A program made the position numbers and the translations under genes. From the NCBI GenBank assembly GCA_019416685.1, contig DXWV01000029.1, positions 40,315 to 104,314 on the forward strand: a DNA stretch of 64,000 nt, written 5' to 3'. This document shows positions 1-9,229 of this stretch, piece by piece. The notes below the pieces were generated by a model that was given only the letters and a program-made list of their open reading frames with translations, made no database searches and had not been told where the DNA came from. This DNA comes from Bacteroides sp. GTDB lineage: Bacteria; Bacteroidota; Bacteroidia; Bacteroidales; Bacteroidaceae. Position 1 is the stretch's first letter. Every line of letters begins with the position of its first letter.

Positions 1-1
1 A

Positions 2-883
2 TATATAATACCTGAAGGTACGGAGATCATAGGTAAAAAAGCATTTGCAGGAGCTTGGGTTGAAAAAGTGACATTGCCAACTACATTGACTCATATAAAC
101 GATTCTGCTTTTTATTATGGGGCATCCCGTTTTATCATTACAGGAAAGTTTCCAATTCTTGGAAATCATGTTTTTGGGCTAACTGCTGAAAGGTATTTTG
201 AAGTTAGTCAGGGTAATTCTTATTGCCAAGTGTCAGAGAATGGTTTTGTCTATTCAGAAGATAAGAAAACTGTACATATAGCTCCTGGAGTTATAGTTGG
301 TTATTTAGAGAATATTGAAATAATTGACAGGTACGCATTTCAAGATTGTTACTTCCGTTCTGGAATTTACATTCCTGGTAGTGTGCATTTAATTCGAGAG
401 CACGCATTTGATGATATTTATAAGGATATACCAATACGTTCAAAGTCATCATCTTATAATTTAAATTTTAAATGTGATGTATTAATTCCTCCCGAATTGG
501 AAGGTGAAGTTTTTACTGAAAACAATGTTGGCAATAGTACTTTATTGGTTCCAAAAGAGTCTGACGAATTATATAAAACTGCTTCTCAGTGGAATACGTT
601 CGGGACTATAAAAGGGTATACTCCTGGACCTCCACAAGGAATTTCTGAAGATTCGGTTTCTTCTTTGAAAGTTAATCGTGTGGATGGAGCAATTTACATA
701 GAAGCTTTAAAGTCGCTGGATACGGTAAGATTAATCAATCTAAATGGGAGTGTTGTATATGAAAAGAATAGGGTTAATAGTAATAACACTACTTGTGATA
801 TTTCTTTTCTTGATGGATTTTTCGGTTTACTACATGTGATTTTTAAAGACGGAGATAGTGAGGTTTTCAAATTAAACTTCTAA
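2..883 (+). CDS. BspA-like leucine-rich repeat surface protein, 5' truncated by window
   Basis: The reading frame is open to the left edge, so the start lies outside the window; a GTG at 68 is not the real start because LRR sequence continues before it. Visible motifs are IPEGTEIIGKKAF and further LRR_5 (BspA/TpLRR) repeats, with the typical xxIxxxAFxxC/SxL spacing. The last ~75 residues form a small beta-rich domain (VxLINLNGSVVY ... FFGLLHVIFKDG ... FKLNF) that resembles type IX secretion type A sorting tails. BspA-like proteins are secreted or surface adhesion/recognition proteins. It sits 21 bp before a paralogue on the same strand, so the two and the following protease are probably one transcript. 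Family call is firm; ligand unknown. Confidence 0.75.
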   Translation, partial: YIIPEGTEIIGKKAFAGAWVEKVTLPTTLTHINDSAFYYGASRFIITGKFPILGNHVFGLTAERYFEVSQGNSYCQVSENGFVYSEDKKTVHIAPGVIVGYLENIEIIDRYAFQDCYFRSGIYIPGSVHLIREHAFDDIYKDIPIRSKSSSYNLNFKCDVLIPPELEGEVFTENNVGNSTLLVPKESDELYKTASQWNTFGTIKGYTPGPPQGISEDSVSSLKVNRVDGAIYIEALKSLDTVRLINLNGSVVYEKNRVNSNNTTCDISFLDGFFGLLHVIFKDGDSEVFKLNF

Positions 884-904
884 TTAATTTAATCGATAAG
901 AATT

Positions 905-1936
905 ATGAATAGAATATTACAATTTTTGATTTTTATGTTTTGGAGTACTTTATTGTATTCCCAAAATGTTGTAATTGATAGGGTTACCTTTTCCGCAGAT
1001 GGAAAGACTTTGATAAAGTATCCACAAGATAAAATGAATGAAGAATACATTGTGCCGGAAGGGACAGAAGTGATAGGTGAAAGTGCCTTTAAATCTAATT
1101 ATTATTTGCGGACTATAATACTTCCATTGTCATTAAATAAGATAGACGATCACGCTTTTGTGGGCCTTTATTTAACATCTGTCACTTGGAAACATTTTCC
1201 AGAATCTATAGGAAAACAACTTTTTGGAAAAAGTAATGTATTAATATTTGATACATTGAATGATAGCGATAATTGTATATCAGTAGATGGTGTACTCTTT
1301 TCTAAAGATCAAAGGATTCTTTTACGTTTTCCAAATGCGAAAAATGGTAGCGAAGAAACCTATGAAATACCTGAAGGTACAGAAGTTGTTTCTACCAGAG
1401 CTTTTGAAGATAGTAGAATTTATAATAGAATTACTTTACCTTCTTCGTTGAAACTAATAGAAAATGAAGCTTTTGCTGTGGAAGAGCGAACTCCAACTAC
1501 CCTAAATGCAAGATATGGTTATTACTGGATTTGGAACGTAGTTTGTAATGCGTTAATTCCTCCTACTATAGTGGGCGATCCTTTTATTAACCATTATGAG
1601 GTTAATTTATTTGTTCCTGAAAAAAGTTTTGATATCTATCGTAATACTCCTTATTGGCAAGATTTTCGCTCAATAAATGGGGATACCGGTATAAATACAA
1701 ATCGAGTGGGAAATTCTTTTTCAAAAATTTGGATACAGAGTGGAATACTGTATTTGGAAAGTGGCAAAGAGGTTGAAACGGTAGATGTATATGATGCTAA
1801 TGGGGTTTCTATTTGGAGTGAATATATCAATAACAGAACGTGGGAATTGATCACTTCTAAACTATCAAAAGGATTACTTTTAGTGAAAATTACTACTGTT
1901 GATGGTAATCAGGAAACGTTTAAATTATTAAATTAG
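905..1936 (+). CDS. BspA-like leucine-rich repeat protein with sorting-tail-like C-terminus
   Basis: 343 aa. The N-terminus (residues 1-20, ending LLYSQ) is a signal peptide. Two LRR_5 blocks are visible, around residues 40-100 (PEGTEVIGESAFKSN) and 140-200 (IPEGTEVVSTRAFEDS), each with IPEGTEVI..AF consensus. A short YRNTPYWQDF segment, common at the end of these LRR domains, precedes a C-terminal beta domain (residues ~270-343: VDVYDANGVSIWS ... LSKGLLLVKITT ... FKLLN) like a T9SS type A tail. It is a paralogue of the gene before it and is followed after 6 bp by the C25 protease gene. Probably an exported surface protein; function beyond protein or glycan binding cannot be told. Confidence 0.75.
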   Translation: MNRILQFLIFMFWSTLLYSQNVVIDRVTFSADGKTLIKYPQDKMNEEYIVPEGTEVIGESAFKSNYYLRTIILPLSLNKIDDHAFVGLYLTSVTWKHFPESIGKQLFGKSNVLIFDTLNDSDNCISVDGVLFSKDQRILLRFPNAKNGSEETYEIPEGTEVVSTRAFEDSRIYNRITLPSSLKLIENEAFAVEERTPTTLNARYGYYWIWNVVCNALIPPTIVGDPFINHYEVNLFVPEKSFDIYRNTPYWQDFRSINGDTGINTNRVGNSFSKIWIQSGILYLESGKEVETVDVYDANGVSIWSEYINNRTWELITSKLSKGLLLVKITTVDGNQETFKLLN

Positions 1937-1942
1937 AATACT

Positions 1943-4900
1943 ATGAAAAAATATATATTAACTGTTTTGCTTGCATTATTACTGTGCACTGTTTTGCATG
2001 CACAAATAAGTGGTACAATTAAATGGAAACAAAATGTGGATTTTTCTATCCAGATAACAAATGAGTATACTGAGATATTGGCAAAATCGATGTGTTATAC
2101 AGAAGAAGTTGGCAGTCCTAAAATTCCCTATTGTGTGAAATCTTTTATTTTGCCTAATAATGCGGAAGTGTCAACGATTCGAATAACTTCTGTAAGTAAA
2201 CGGTTAATAGGTGAGAATCTGTTGGTTATTCCAACTCAATATCCTACTCCTGTAGGAGAAGGTTATTCCAGTTGGGTAGATCCTGATGAGAAAGTTTATA
2301 ATTCATCAAATTCTTTTCCGGGGCAATATGCTGAAGTTATTTCTGATAGAGTAGATTTTGGCTATCATATTGTTTCGGTTAAATTTTGTCCGATAGAATA
2401 TATCCCTCTTGAAAGAAAATTATACTTGTGTGACTTTTCTTTTTTATTGGAATATTCTGTGAGTGGAACGCTTTTCCGCACATCTATTCCTGAAAAACAG
2501 TCTAAACGATTAAGTGCGTTGGATAGAGATTATGTTCAATCTATTGTGGATAATGCAGATATGTTAGATTCTTTTATGCAATATACCAATAAAAGTTTAT
2601 CGCCAGTAGAAGCGGTAGTACCTGAGTATTTGATTATAACGAATGAAAATTTGAAAAATACTTTTCAGGTTTTAGCAAATTGGAAGACAAAGAAAGGGGT
2701 ACCTACTATTATTGAAACAGTAGAGAGTATAATAGAAAAATATCGGGGAGGTGATACGCAAGAGAAAATTCGTAATTATCTGGAGGATATTAAATCTATA
2801 TATGGTTCATTATTTGTTTTATTAGGTGGTGATACAAATGTTATTCCTGCTCGTATGAAAAGAACCAGGCAGTCAGGGAAAAACGCTCTTTATGCAGTAG
2901 ACTACTATTATGCATGTGCAGGAAAAGGAACATGGCATGTTAGTGGTAATGATATGTTTATAGATGATTTTGGTAGTAATGCTTTTGAATTAGCCTTTAA
3001 GTTAGGAAGGGCTCCTGTTGAGAGTCAAACAGAGGCCGAAGTTTTTGTTAATAAGGTTATTAATTATGAAAAATGTATAGGGATAGAAGATGACCGATAT
3101 TATAATAACTCGTTGGTTGTAGATGCATTTATTGACAATGGTGAATGTGATTCATATTTGGTGTATAATGATGCAAAGGATTCATTGGTTTGTTATTATA
3201 ATAAATATAAGGAAAATACAACTAATAATGTTAAGTCATGGTTTATATTTGATGATTATTTAGGAACAGGTTCATCTCGTTGCATGTACTATAATGCGTG
3301 GAAAAAAATAATATGTTATGAAGATAAAGAAACTAAAAAGAAATATTATGATCCAGTTCCGGGAGGAACCAGTTTGCCGGGTAATGAAGAGCTCTCTTCT
3401 GCTAGTTTTTTGGCTGCTCTAAATAATGGTGGAAATTCTAATTATGGTTATTTTCACATTGTTTACCATATGGATCATTCTTCACCAAATGGTATGGGAG
3501 CGTCATCTAAAATGAAGAATCAGTCAATAAGTAAATTTGATGTTGATAAATTGTCAAATGGAAATTATAATCAAATAGTGATGTCTGGTGGTTGTACTCC
3601 TGCGGATATAACTAAAGACTGTATAGCAGAACATTTTTTGAATAATCCGAATGGAGGAGCTGTTGCTTTTATTGGGAATACAGATATTGGTTGGGCTAGT
3701 GAATATTCACAATATCAACGTTTCTGTAAAGAGTTGTATAAAGAAACTCCATCTTTAACTGATAGATACGATTTATCATATTTACATATAAAAGCAAATA
3801 CTTCTTATAATCCACCTGTCAATGAAGGAAATTGCTCTTTACATCTATTGGGTGATCCGGAAATGCAAGTGTGGACTGGAATTCCTCAGAATTTGAATGT
3901 TAGTATAACTCCAAGCTCAATACAGAATGGAAGTGCCACCATAACAGTAACAATTAATAATTTGCCCAATTCACAAACAGCTATGGTCTGCCTACAAAAA
4001 GGAGACGAGGTATATATTGTCCGAACAATGCAGAATGGTACTCAGGCATTTACTATTTCTCCCAAAACTACAGGAGTAGTAGACGTAACTGTTACTTCTC
4101 ATAATTTTCGTCCTTTTGAGACGACTATTCCGGTTGGTATTAGTCCGAATGCTGTTCTCCATGTTTCCGATTTGACGTATGATGATGATAAAACGGGAGA
4201 AAGTAATGGAAATAATGATAAGCAACTGGATGCAGGAGAAAAGATAGAACTTTCCGTGACGTTGAGAAATGAAGGAGGCGCGGCCTCTGAGGTTGTAACG
4301 GGAAAGTTAACCTGTAATTCTCCGGAAATTAGTTTAATAAATAATATAGCTTCGTATGATAAAATAAATGCGGGAGCCAGTCAGACATCGAATACGAAAT
4401 TTGTATTTGCTATTGATAAAGATTGCCAAGGACACATTGAGAATGGCAGGGATTCAATAGAGTTTGTACTGACCTTAACAGATGGTGCAAATTCTGTTAA
4501 TGAGAAATTCCGGATAGGCGTTTTTGCTCCTGAAATAGAAATGGGTAATCAGAAAGTAACTTGGACGAGTAATGGAAATACTACGATTGAGGCAGGAGAA
4601 ACGGTAAAGATGAATATCGATTTGATGAATGTAGGTAATGCTACGGCAACAGGATTGAAAGCAGTACTTATCTCAAACAATGCACAAGTATCGTGTCCGT
4701 CTGCACAAATAGCTTATCCGGCTATTCCTTTCGCCGAGGCTAAAACAAATACGGTTGCTTTTCAATTTCAGACATCAGCCAGCTATACAGGTATGTTAAA
4801 CTTAACTTTACAAGTAAGTAATGAGTATGGGAAGACCTGGAACTTTCCGGTGAACCCATTGTCAAGACCTGCTGTGGTAAATATATCAACGATTAATAGT

Positions 4901-6823
4901 CAGGCTTTTAGTTCGTCGATCAATGTATATTGGACATCTATGGGTGATAAGATAAGCTACAATATATATCGCAGTGATAATGGGGAAAATGGAACATACA
5001 GGAAACTGAATAAATTTCCATTGACTGCTGCATATTATTTAGATGAAAATCTTCCTGGATGTACAATGTTCCATTATAAAGTTGCGGCAGTTTCTGACAA
5101 TGGGAATGAAAGTGAGTGGAGTATAGCTTATCAGACATGGACTTCGTATCCGGTGGTAAGTCCGTTCCCACGAAGAATTGCTACTGGCACTTATTCATCT
5201 GTATCCAGCCCTAATATTGCAGATGTTGATAATGACGGTAAACAAGAAATATTTTGGATATACGAAGATCGGTATGGAACTCGTACCAGCTATTTGATGG
5301 GATTCCGTCCTACGGGTGAGGAGTTATTTGATATTGATGGAAATGTGACTACGGTCAGCGGTTTTGCTAAAACACCAACAATGCTGACAGGTCAAGTGGC
5401 TTTTGGGGACTTGGCAGGGAATGGGGAACAAAACATTGTAGTATCTACGTGGGATGATACATATAAAGATAAAAACGCAGTTTACTGTTATTCTCCATTT
5501 GATAAGGATGGAGATCATAAACCGGATTTGTTATGGGAAAAAAAGATTCCTTATTCAATGTTTCAAAGTCCGGTAATAGCCAATTTAGATGGGAGTTCGG
5601 ATGGGACGATGGAGGTTCTTATTAAATCGCATCAGACTTCTGATATTTTTATTCTGGATCATAATGGTAATGAATTGAGGCGAATAAATCCGAATGTTAA
5701 TGATAGTAGAAGTTGTAACTATTCTGCTTTGACGGTTGCTGATCTTGATAACGATGGGCAGATGGAGATTATAGCCTCCTATGATTCTTTAGGTATTTAT
5801 ATTTGGCGGCAGGATGGGACTCCTTTTACGACAAATCCATTTTGGGGAGCGGGTATTCTTAAGTTGGCATCTGCTCCTGTAGTTTGTGATTTGAATGGGG
5901 ATGGAAAAAAAGAATTGATCTTTTCTCAGCATGATGTAGCGGTTAGTCACGTTTATGCCGTTAGTATGGAAGGGGATAAAGCAGTTGCCGGATGGGATGA
6001 AAGCCAGACTATTCCTTACACTGATAATGGTTATTCATTAGACCATACTTTGTCGGTAGGAGATATTAATAATGATGGGCATTTGGAAGTTGTGATATTA
6101 GGTACTGGAATGGTAAAAGCTTGGAAGCATACAGGAGAAGAGATTTTTAGCACGCCTATTGATGGATTGTTACCGCAAATAAAATGGGCAGCCAATGTGA
6201 ATACTCCAATCTTGGCTGATGTGGACGGAGATGCTATACCGGATATTGTTTTCTGTTCTAAAAAATTTATTTATGCTTTGCATAATGACGGAAGTGATAT
6301 TGTAGGGTTTCCAATAGTATCAGATGAGGAGTTTCTGGTGGCCCCTTGTGTAGTAGATATTGATAATGATGGTAAAAATGAACTAATCGCCGGTAATGAG
6401 AAAGATTTGTATGTGTGGAAAACTGAAGGTATTCCTACAGCAATAGAATGGGGTGTTTATCGTGGTAATCCACAGAATACGGGAGAATACTTTCCTACTG
6501 TCTGTAAACCAATGCTGATAAATGCTGATGAAACATGGGATGGGGAATCTCCGTGTGGAAATGTGGTATTGCAGTCGGGACGCTTGGTGGTTCCAGGTGG
6601 TAAGATGATGACGCTGAATAATACTTCATCGGTGATAGTTCGTTCGGGGACTACACTTGAAGTGGATGGAGGTAGTATCCTGAATGCACGGCTTATGGTG
6701 CAGAAAGGAGGTACAGTGGTTGTCAAAAACAACGGCCTGATTAAGTTACGAAGCGGTGCCGGGTTTGAGATGGAGAATGGTGCCGTACTGGATTTACCTT
6801 GTGGGGTGATTGATGTACCTTAA
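1943..6823 (+). CDS. Secreted gingipain-family (peptidase C25) protease with FG-GAP propeller
   Basis: 1626 aa with a signal peptide (residues 1-21, ending VLHAQ). Residues ~25-225 resemble a gingipain propeptide. Residues ~228-650 are a C25 domain: YLIITNENLKNTFQVLANWK, LLGGDTNVIPAR, a histidine motif YHMDHSS (H512, aligned with the H of the family GHG) and the nucleophile motif MSGGC (C551), ending at SLHLLGDPEMQVW. After that come Ig/CARDB-like beta domains (~655-980), an FN3-like module (~985-1075), five or more FG-GAP/VCBS repeats with DxDxDG calcium loops (DVDNDGKQE, DLDNDGQME, DLNGDGKKE, DVDGDA, DIDNDGKNE; ~1090-1510) and a repetitive beta-helix-like tail. C25 enzymes are Cys proteases usually exported by T9SS; this one lacks a recognisable T9SS tail. 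Substrate unknown. Confidence 0.82.
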   Translation: MKKYILTVLLALLLCTVLHAQISGTIKWKQNVDFSIQITNEYTEILAKSMCYTEEVGSPKIPYCVKSFILPNNAEVSTIRITSVSKRLIGENLLVIPTQYPTPVGEGYSSWVDPDEKVYNSSNSFPGQYAEVISDRVDFGYHIVSVKFCPIEYIPLERKLYLCDFSFLLEYSVSGTLFRTSIPEKQSKRLSALDRDYVQSIVDNADMLDSFMQYTNKSLSPVEAVVPEYLIITNENLKNTFQVLANWKTKKGVPTIIETVESIIEKYRGGDTQEKIRNYLEDIKSIYGSLFVLLGGDTNVIPARMKRTRQSGKNALYAVDYYYACAGKGTWHVSGNDMFIDDFGSNAFELAFKLGRAPVESQTEAEVFVNKVINYEKCIGIEDDRYYNNSLVVDAFIDNGECDSYLVYNDAKDSLVCYYNKYKENTTNNVKSWFIFDDYLGTGSSRCMYYNAWKKIICYEDKETKKKYYDPVPGGTSLPGNEELSSASFLAALNNGGNSNYGYFHIVYHMDHSSPNGMGASSKMKNQSISKFDVDKLSNGNYNQIVMSGGCTPADITKDCIAEHFLNNPNGGAVAFIGNTDIGWASEYSQYQRFCKELYKETPSLTDRYDLSYLHIKANTSYNPPVNEGNCSLHLLGDPEMQVWTGIPQNLNVSITPSSIQNGSATITVTINNLPNSQTAMVCLQKGDEVYIVRTMQNGTQAFTISPKTTGVVDVTVTSHNFRPFETTIPVGISPNAVLHVSDLTYDDDKTGESNGNNDKQLDAGEKIELSVTLRNEGGAASEVVTGKLTCNSPEISLINNIASYDKINAGASQTSNTKFVFAIDKDCQGHIENGRDSIEFVLTLTDGANSVNEKFRIGVFAPEIEMGNQKVTWTSNGNTTIEAGETVKMNIDLMNVGNATATGLKAVLISNNAQVSCPSAQIAYPAIPFAEAKTNTVAFQFQTSASYTGMLNLTLQVSNEYGKTWNFPVNPLSRPAVVNISTINSQAFSSSINVYWTSMGDKISYNIYRSDNGENGTYRKLNKFPLTAAYYLDENLPGCTMFHYKVAAVSDNGNESEWSIAYQTWTSYPVVSPFPRRIATGTYSSVSSPNIADVDNDGKQEIFWIYEDRYGTRTSYLMGFRPTGEELFDIDGNVTTVSGFAKTPTMLTGQVAFGDLAGNGEQNIVVSTWDDTYKDKNAVYCYSPFDKDGDHKPDLLWEKKIPYSMFQSPVIANLDGSSDGTMEVLIKSHQTSDIFILDHNGNELRRINPNVNDSRSCNYSALTVADLDNDGQMEIIASYDSLGIYIWRQDGTPFTTNPFWGAGILKLASAPVVCDLNGDGKKELIFSQHDVAVSHVYAVSMEGDKAVAGWDESQTIPYTDNGYSLDHTLSVGDINNDGHLEVVILGTGMVKAWKHTGEEIFSTPIDGLLPQIKWAANVNTPILADVDGDAIPDIVFCSKKFIYALHNDGSDIVGFPIVSDEEFLVAPCVVDIDNDGKNELIAGNEKDLYVWKTEGIPTAIEWGVYRGNPQNTGEYFPTVCKPMLINADETWDGESPCGNVVLQSGRLVVPGGKMMTLNNTSSVIVRSGTTLEVDGGSILNARLMVQKGGTVVVKNNGLIKLRSGAGFEMENGAVLDLPCGVIDVP

Positions 6824-6845
6824 ATGATATTATAGGGTGACTTTA

Positions 6846-6937
6846 AAAAGATGTCTGAAATATGGATGCTAAAGGAAGACCGGAGGAGGGATGCTTAAGT
6901 TTCTTTTAATTATTTGTATTAAGACATCTTTTCTTTT
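6846..6937 (+). terminator. Possible terminator hairpin after the C25 protease gene
   Basis: An 11-bp inverted repeat (AAAAGATGTCT at 6846-6856 and AGACATCTTTT at 6922-6932) followed by a T-rich run lies in the 250-bp gap after the protease. The loop is long (65 nt), so its efficiency is doubtful. Confidence 0.35.
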
Positions 6938-7011
6938 TGCTTGAGATATACGTTTTCTTGTATATGCATTACTCTCTGAATTAATATTTCTGTTTTTAAT
7001 TCTTGGCCTCT

Positions 7012-7045
7012 TTTGTGGTTATCTTGATGAAATCCTGTACTTTTG
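7012..7045 (+). promoter_or_regulatory. Bacteroides-type promoter for the LOG-family gene
   Basis: TTTG at 7012-7015 and TACTTTTG at 7038-7045 (TAnnTTTG) match the Bacteroides sigma-ABfr -33 and -7 elements with a 22-bp spacer. The predicted start is near 7052, giving a leader of about 20 nt before the ATG at 7074. Confidence 0.5.
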
Positions 7046-7073
7046 CAAGCGTAACTAATGAGAGAGCCAACTT

Positions 7074-7661
7074 ATGAACCAGATAAATTCTGTATGCGTT
7101 TACAGCGCATCAAGTACCAAGATAGATGAAGTTTACTTTAATGCCGCCCGACAGTTGGGGCAATTGCTTGCCAAACGCCGTATCCGGCTCATTAATGGAG
7201 CAGGTAGTATCGGGTTGATGCGTTCGGTGGCAGATGCTGTTCTTGAAAATGGTGGAGAGGTGACCGGAGTGATTCCGAAGTTTATGGTAGAGCAAGGATG
7301 GCATCACACGGGATTGACTAAGCTGGTAGAGGTGGAGAGTATGCACGAACGTAAGCAATTGATGGCTGATTTAAGTGATGCTGTTATTGCGTTGCCCGGT
7401 GGTTGCGGTACATTGGAGGAGTTACTCGAAATTATTACCTGGAAGCAGTTGGGGCTTTATCTTAATCCGATTGTTATACTAAATACGAACGGTTTCTTTG
7501 ATCCGTTACTCGATATGCTTACGCGTGCTATTGACGAAAACTTTATGAGGCGTCAGCATGGAGAGATCTGGCATGTGGCTACTACACCGGAAGAGGCTGT
7601 GGAGTTGATATATACAGTTCCTGTTTGGGATGAATCTATTCGAAAGTTTGCTGCGATATGA
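7074..7661 (+). CDS. LOG-family (TIGR00730) nucleoside 5'-monophosphate phosphoribohydrolase
   Basis: 195 aa, the usual length for the family. The Rossmann fold is visible from residue 5 (SVCVYSASS), and the diagnostic PGGxGTxxE motif is present as LPGGCGTLEELLEIITWKQLG around residues 107-127. Proteins of this group cleave the N-glycosidic bond of nucleoside monophosphates (the LONELY GUY reaction, releasing a base and ribose 5-phosphate); in bacteria the physiological substrate is usually uncertain, and they are often misnamed lysine decarboxylases. The stop overlaps the start of the next gene (ATGA), so it heads a short operon with the DUF4271 and hemD genes. Confidence 0.85.
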   Translation: MNQINSVCVYSASSTKIDEVYFNAARQLGQLLAKRRIRLINGAGSIGLMRSVADAVLENGGEVTGVIPKFMVEQGWHHTGLTKLVEVESMHERKQLMADLSDAVIALPGGCGTLEELLEIITWKQLGLYLNPIVILNTNGFFDPLLDMLTRAIDENFMRRQHGEIWHVATTPEEAVELIYTVPVWDESIRKFAAI

Positions 7662-8383
7662 GTATGTGGATCATGCTGACATCGGGTTTTGAGGGAATGC
7701 CTCTCCCCTACTCTCCCCGTACGGACGATGTAATAGCATTAGTATTGCTGGGTTGTTTCTTTTTGTCTTCTTTTGCACTGGCACGCAGCAAAAAGTTTCT
7801 TTCTCAACAGGCGAAGGATTTTGTACTGCATCGGGAACGTACCAGTATCTTTGCTGTTTCTACGGCAGCGGATGTTCGGTATCTGTTGTTGTTAGTACTG
7901 CAAACCTGTATTTTGAGCGGAATCTGTATTTTTAATTATTTCAATGATGTGCAACCGGCTTTGATGGAAGAAGTCTCTCCCCGCCTGTTGCTTGGAGTCT
8001 ATGTACTTGCCTGTTTGCTTTATCTATTGTTTAAATGGATGCTCTATTCCTTTTTAGGATGGGTGTTTTTTGACAAAAATCGGACAAGTCTTTGGCTGGA
8101 ATCTTATTCTACGTTGATCTATTATCTTGGATTTTTCCTTTTTCCATTCGTATTGTTCCTTGTTTACTTCGATCTGAAAATCATATTTTTAGTTTCAATC
8201 GGATTGTTTCTGATAATTTTTACTAAAATATTGATGTTCTATAAGTGGTTAAAGCTTTTTTTCGATAATATTAGCAGCATTTTCCTTTTAATTTTGTACT
8301 TTTGTGCCCTTGAAATCATCCCCTGTTTGCTTTTGTATCAGGGTTTGAGAGAGCTAAACAATATATTGGTAATAAAATTTTAG
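7658..8383 (+). CDS. DUF4271 multi-pass inner membrane protein
   Basis: 241 aa, overlapping the upstream gene by 4 nt (ATGA). Six or so hydrophobic segments are evident (about residues 26-43, 72-92, 108-130, 148-172, 176-197, 204-225). The pattern, including the conserved FLGWVFFDKNRTSLWLESY region between segments, matches the DUF4271 family that in Bacteroidetes is regularly found directly upstream of uroporphyrinogen-III synthase, as here. The function is unknown; the conserved linkage to hemD is the only hint. No signal peptide is needed. Confidence 0.7.
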   Translation: MSMWIMLTSGFEGMPLPYSPRTDDVIALVLLGCFFLSSFALARSKKFLSQQAKDFVLHRERTSIFAVSTAADVRYLLLLVLQTCILSGICIFNYFNDVQPALMEEVSPRLLLGVYVLACLLYLLFKWMLYSFLGWVFFDKNRTSLWLESYSTLIYYLGFFLFPFVLFLVYFDLKIIFLVSIGLFLIIFTKILMFYKWLKLFFDNISSIFLLILYFCALEIIPCLLLYQGLRELNNILVIKF

Positions 8384-8387
8384 GACG

Positions 8388-9140
8388 TTGAAAATTAAGA
8401 AAGTACTTGTGTCGCAGCCTAAGCCTGCTTCGGAGAAATCTCCATATTACGACATTGCTGAGAAGTATGGCGTAAAAATAGATTTCCGCCCCTTTATCAA
8501 AGTGGAAAGTGTTTCTGCTAAAGAGGTTAGACAACAGAAGGTGTCAATACTTGACCACACAGCTGTCATATTTACTTCGCGTCATGCGATTGATCATTTC
8601 TTCCACCTTTGCACGGAGCTTCGTGTGACGATTCCGGAGACGATGAAGTATTTCTGTGTGACGGAGCAAATCGCGCTATACATACAGAAGTATGTGCAAT
8701 ATCGTAAGCGTAAGATCTTTTTCGGAGCTACGGGTAAGATTGAGGATCTCATTCCTTCTATCGTAAAGCATAAGACTGAAAAGTATCTTGTGCCAATGTC
8801 TGATGTGCATAATGATGATATTAAGAACCTGTTGGACAAGCATAATGTTCAGCATACGGAAGTCGTAATGTATCGCACTGTCAGCAACGATTTTGGAGAA
8901 GGAGAAGAGTTTGACTATGATATGTTGGTGTTCTTTAGTCCTGCCGGTGTTTCTTCATTAAAGAAGAACTTTCCGGATTTTGATCAAAAGAATATTAAGA
9001 TCGGAACATTTGGCTCTACTACAGCACAAGCTGTTCGTGATGCCGGCCTTCGTTTAGACCTGGAGGCTCCTACTGTGCAGGCTCCTTCTATGACAGCTGC
9101 ATTGGATATGTTTATTAAGGAAAACAATAAGGGAAAATAA
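8388..9140 (+). CDS. hemD: Uroporphyrinogen-III synthase family protein
   Basis: 250 aa starting at a TTG (8388, LKIKKVLVSQPKP); there is no closer ATG or GTG in frame, and the start lies 4 bp after the DUF4271 stop. The two-lobed HemD fold is recognisable: VLVSQPKP at the N-terminus, IFTSRHAIDHFF (~residues 62-73), VFFSPAGVSSLKKNF (~183-197) and the Thr/Gly segment IGTFGSTTAQAVRDAG (~205-220). HemD closes and inverts hydroxymethylbilane to uroporphyrinogen III, the step before siroheme, cobalamin and heme branches. Many gut Bacteroides lack most of the heme pathway, so the in vivo role may be siroheme/corrinoid-related or divergent. Followed by a strong hairpin at 9159. Confidence 0.75.
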   Translation: MKIKKVLVSQPKPASEKSPYYDIAEKYGVKIDFRPFIKVESVSAKEVRQQKVSILDHTAVIFTSRHAIDHFFHLCTELRVTIPETMKYFCVTEQIALYIQKYVQYRKRKIFFGATGKIEDLIPSIVKHKTEKYLVPMSDVHNDDIKNLLDKHNVQHTEVVMYRTVSNDFGEGEEFDYDMLVFFSPAGVSSLKKNFPDFDQKNIKIGTFGSTTAQAVRDAGLRLDLEAPTVQAPSMTAALDMFIKENNKGK

Positions 9141-9158
9141 AAGAAAGGAATAAGAGTT

Positions 9159-9211
9159 ACGAGCTACGAGTGCTGCGTACTGTACGTGTGCTTGTAGCTC
9201 GTCTTTTTTTT
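9159..9211 (+). terminator. Rho-independent terminator after hemD
   Basis: A 12-bp stem (ACGAGCTACGAG at 9159-9170 with CTTGTAGCTCGT at 9191-9202, one G-U pair) encloses a second short palindrome (CGTAC-T-GTACG) and is followed by CTTTTTTTT. It separates the hemD operon from rnpA. Confidence 0.75.
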
Positions 9212-9229
9212 AACTTGTAACCGGAGAAG

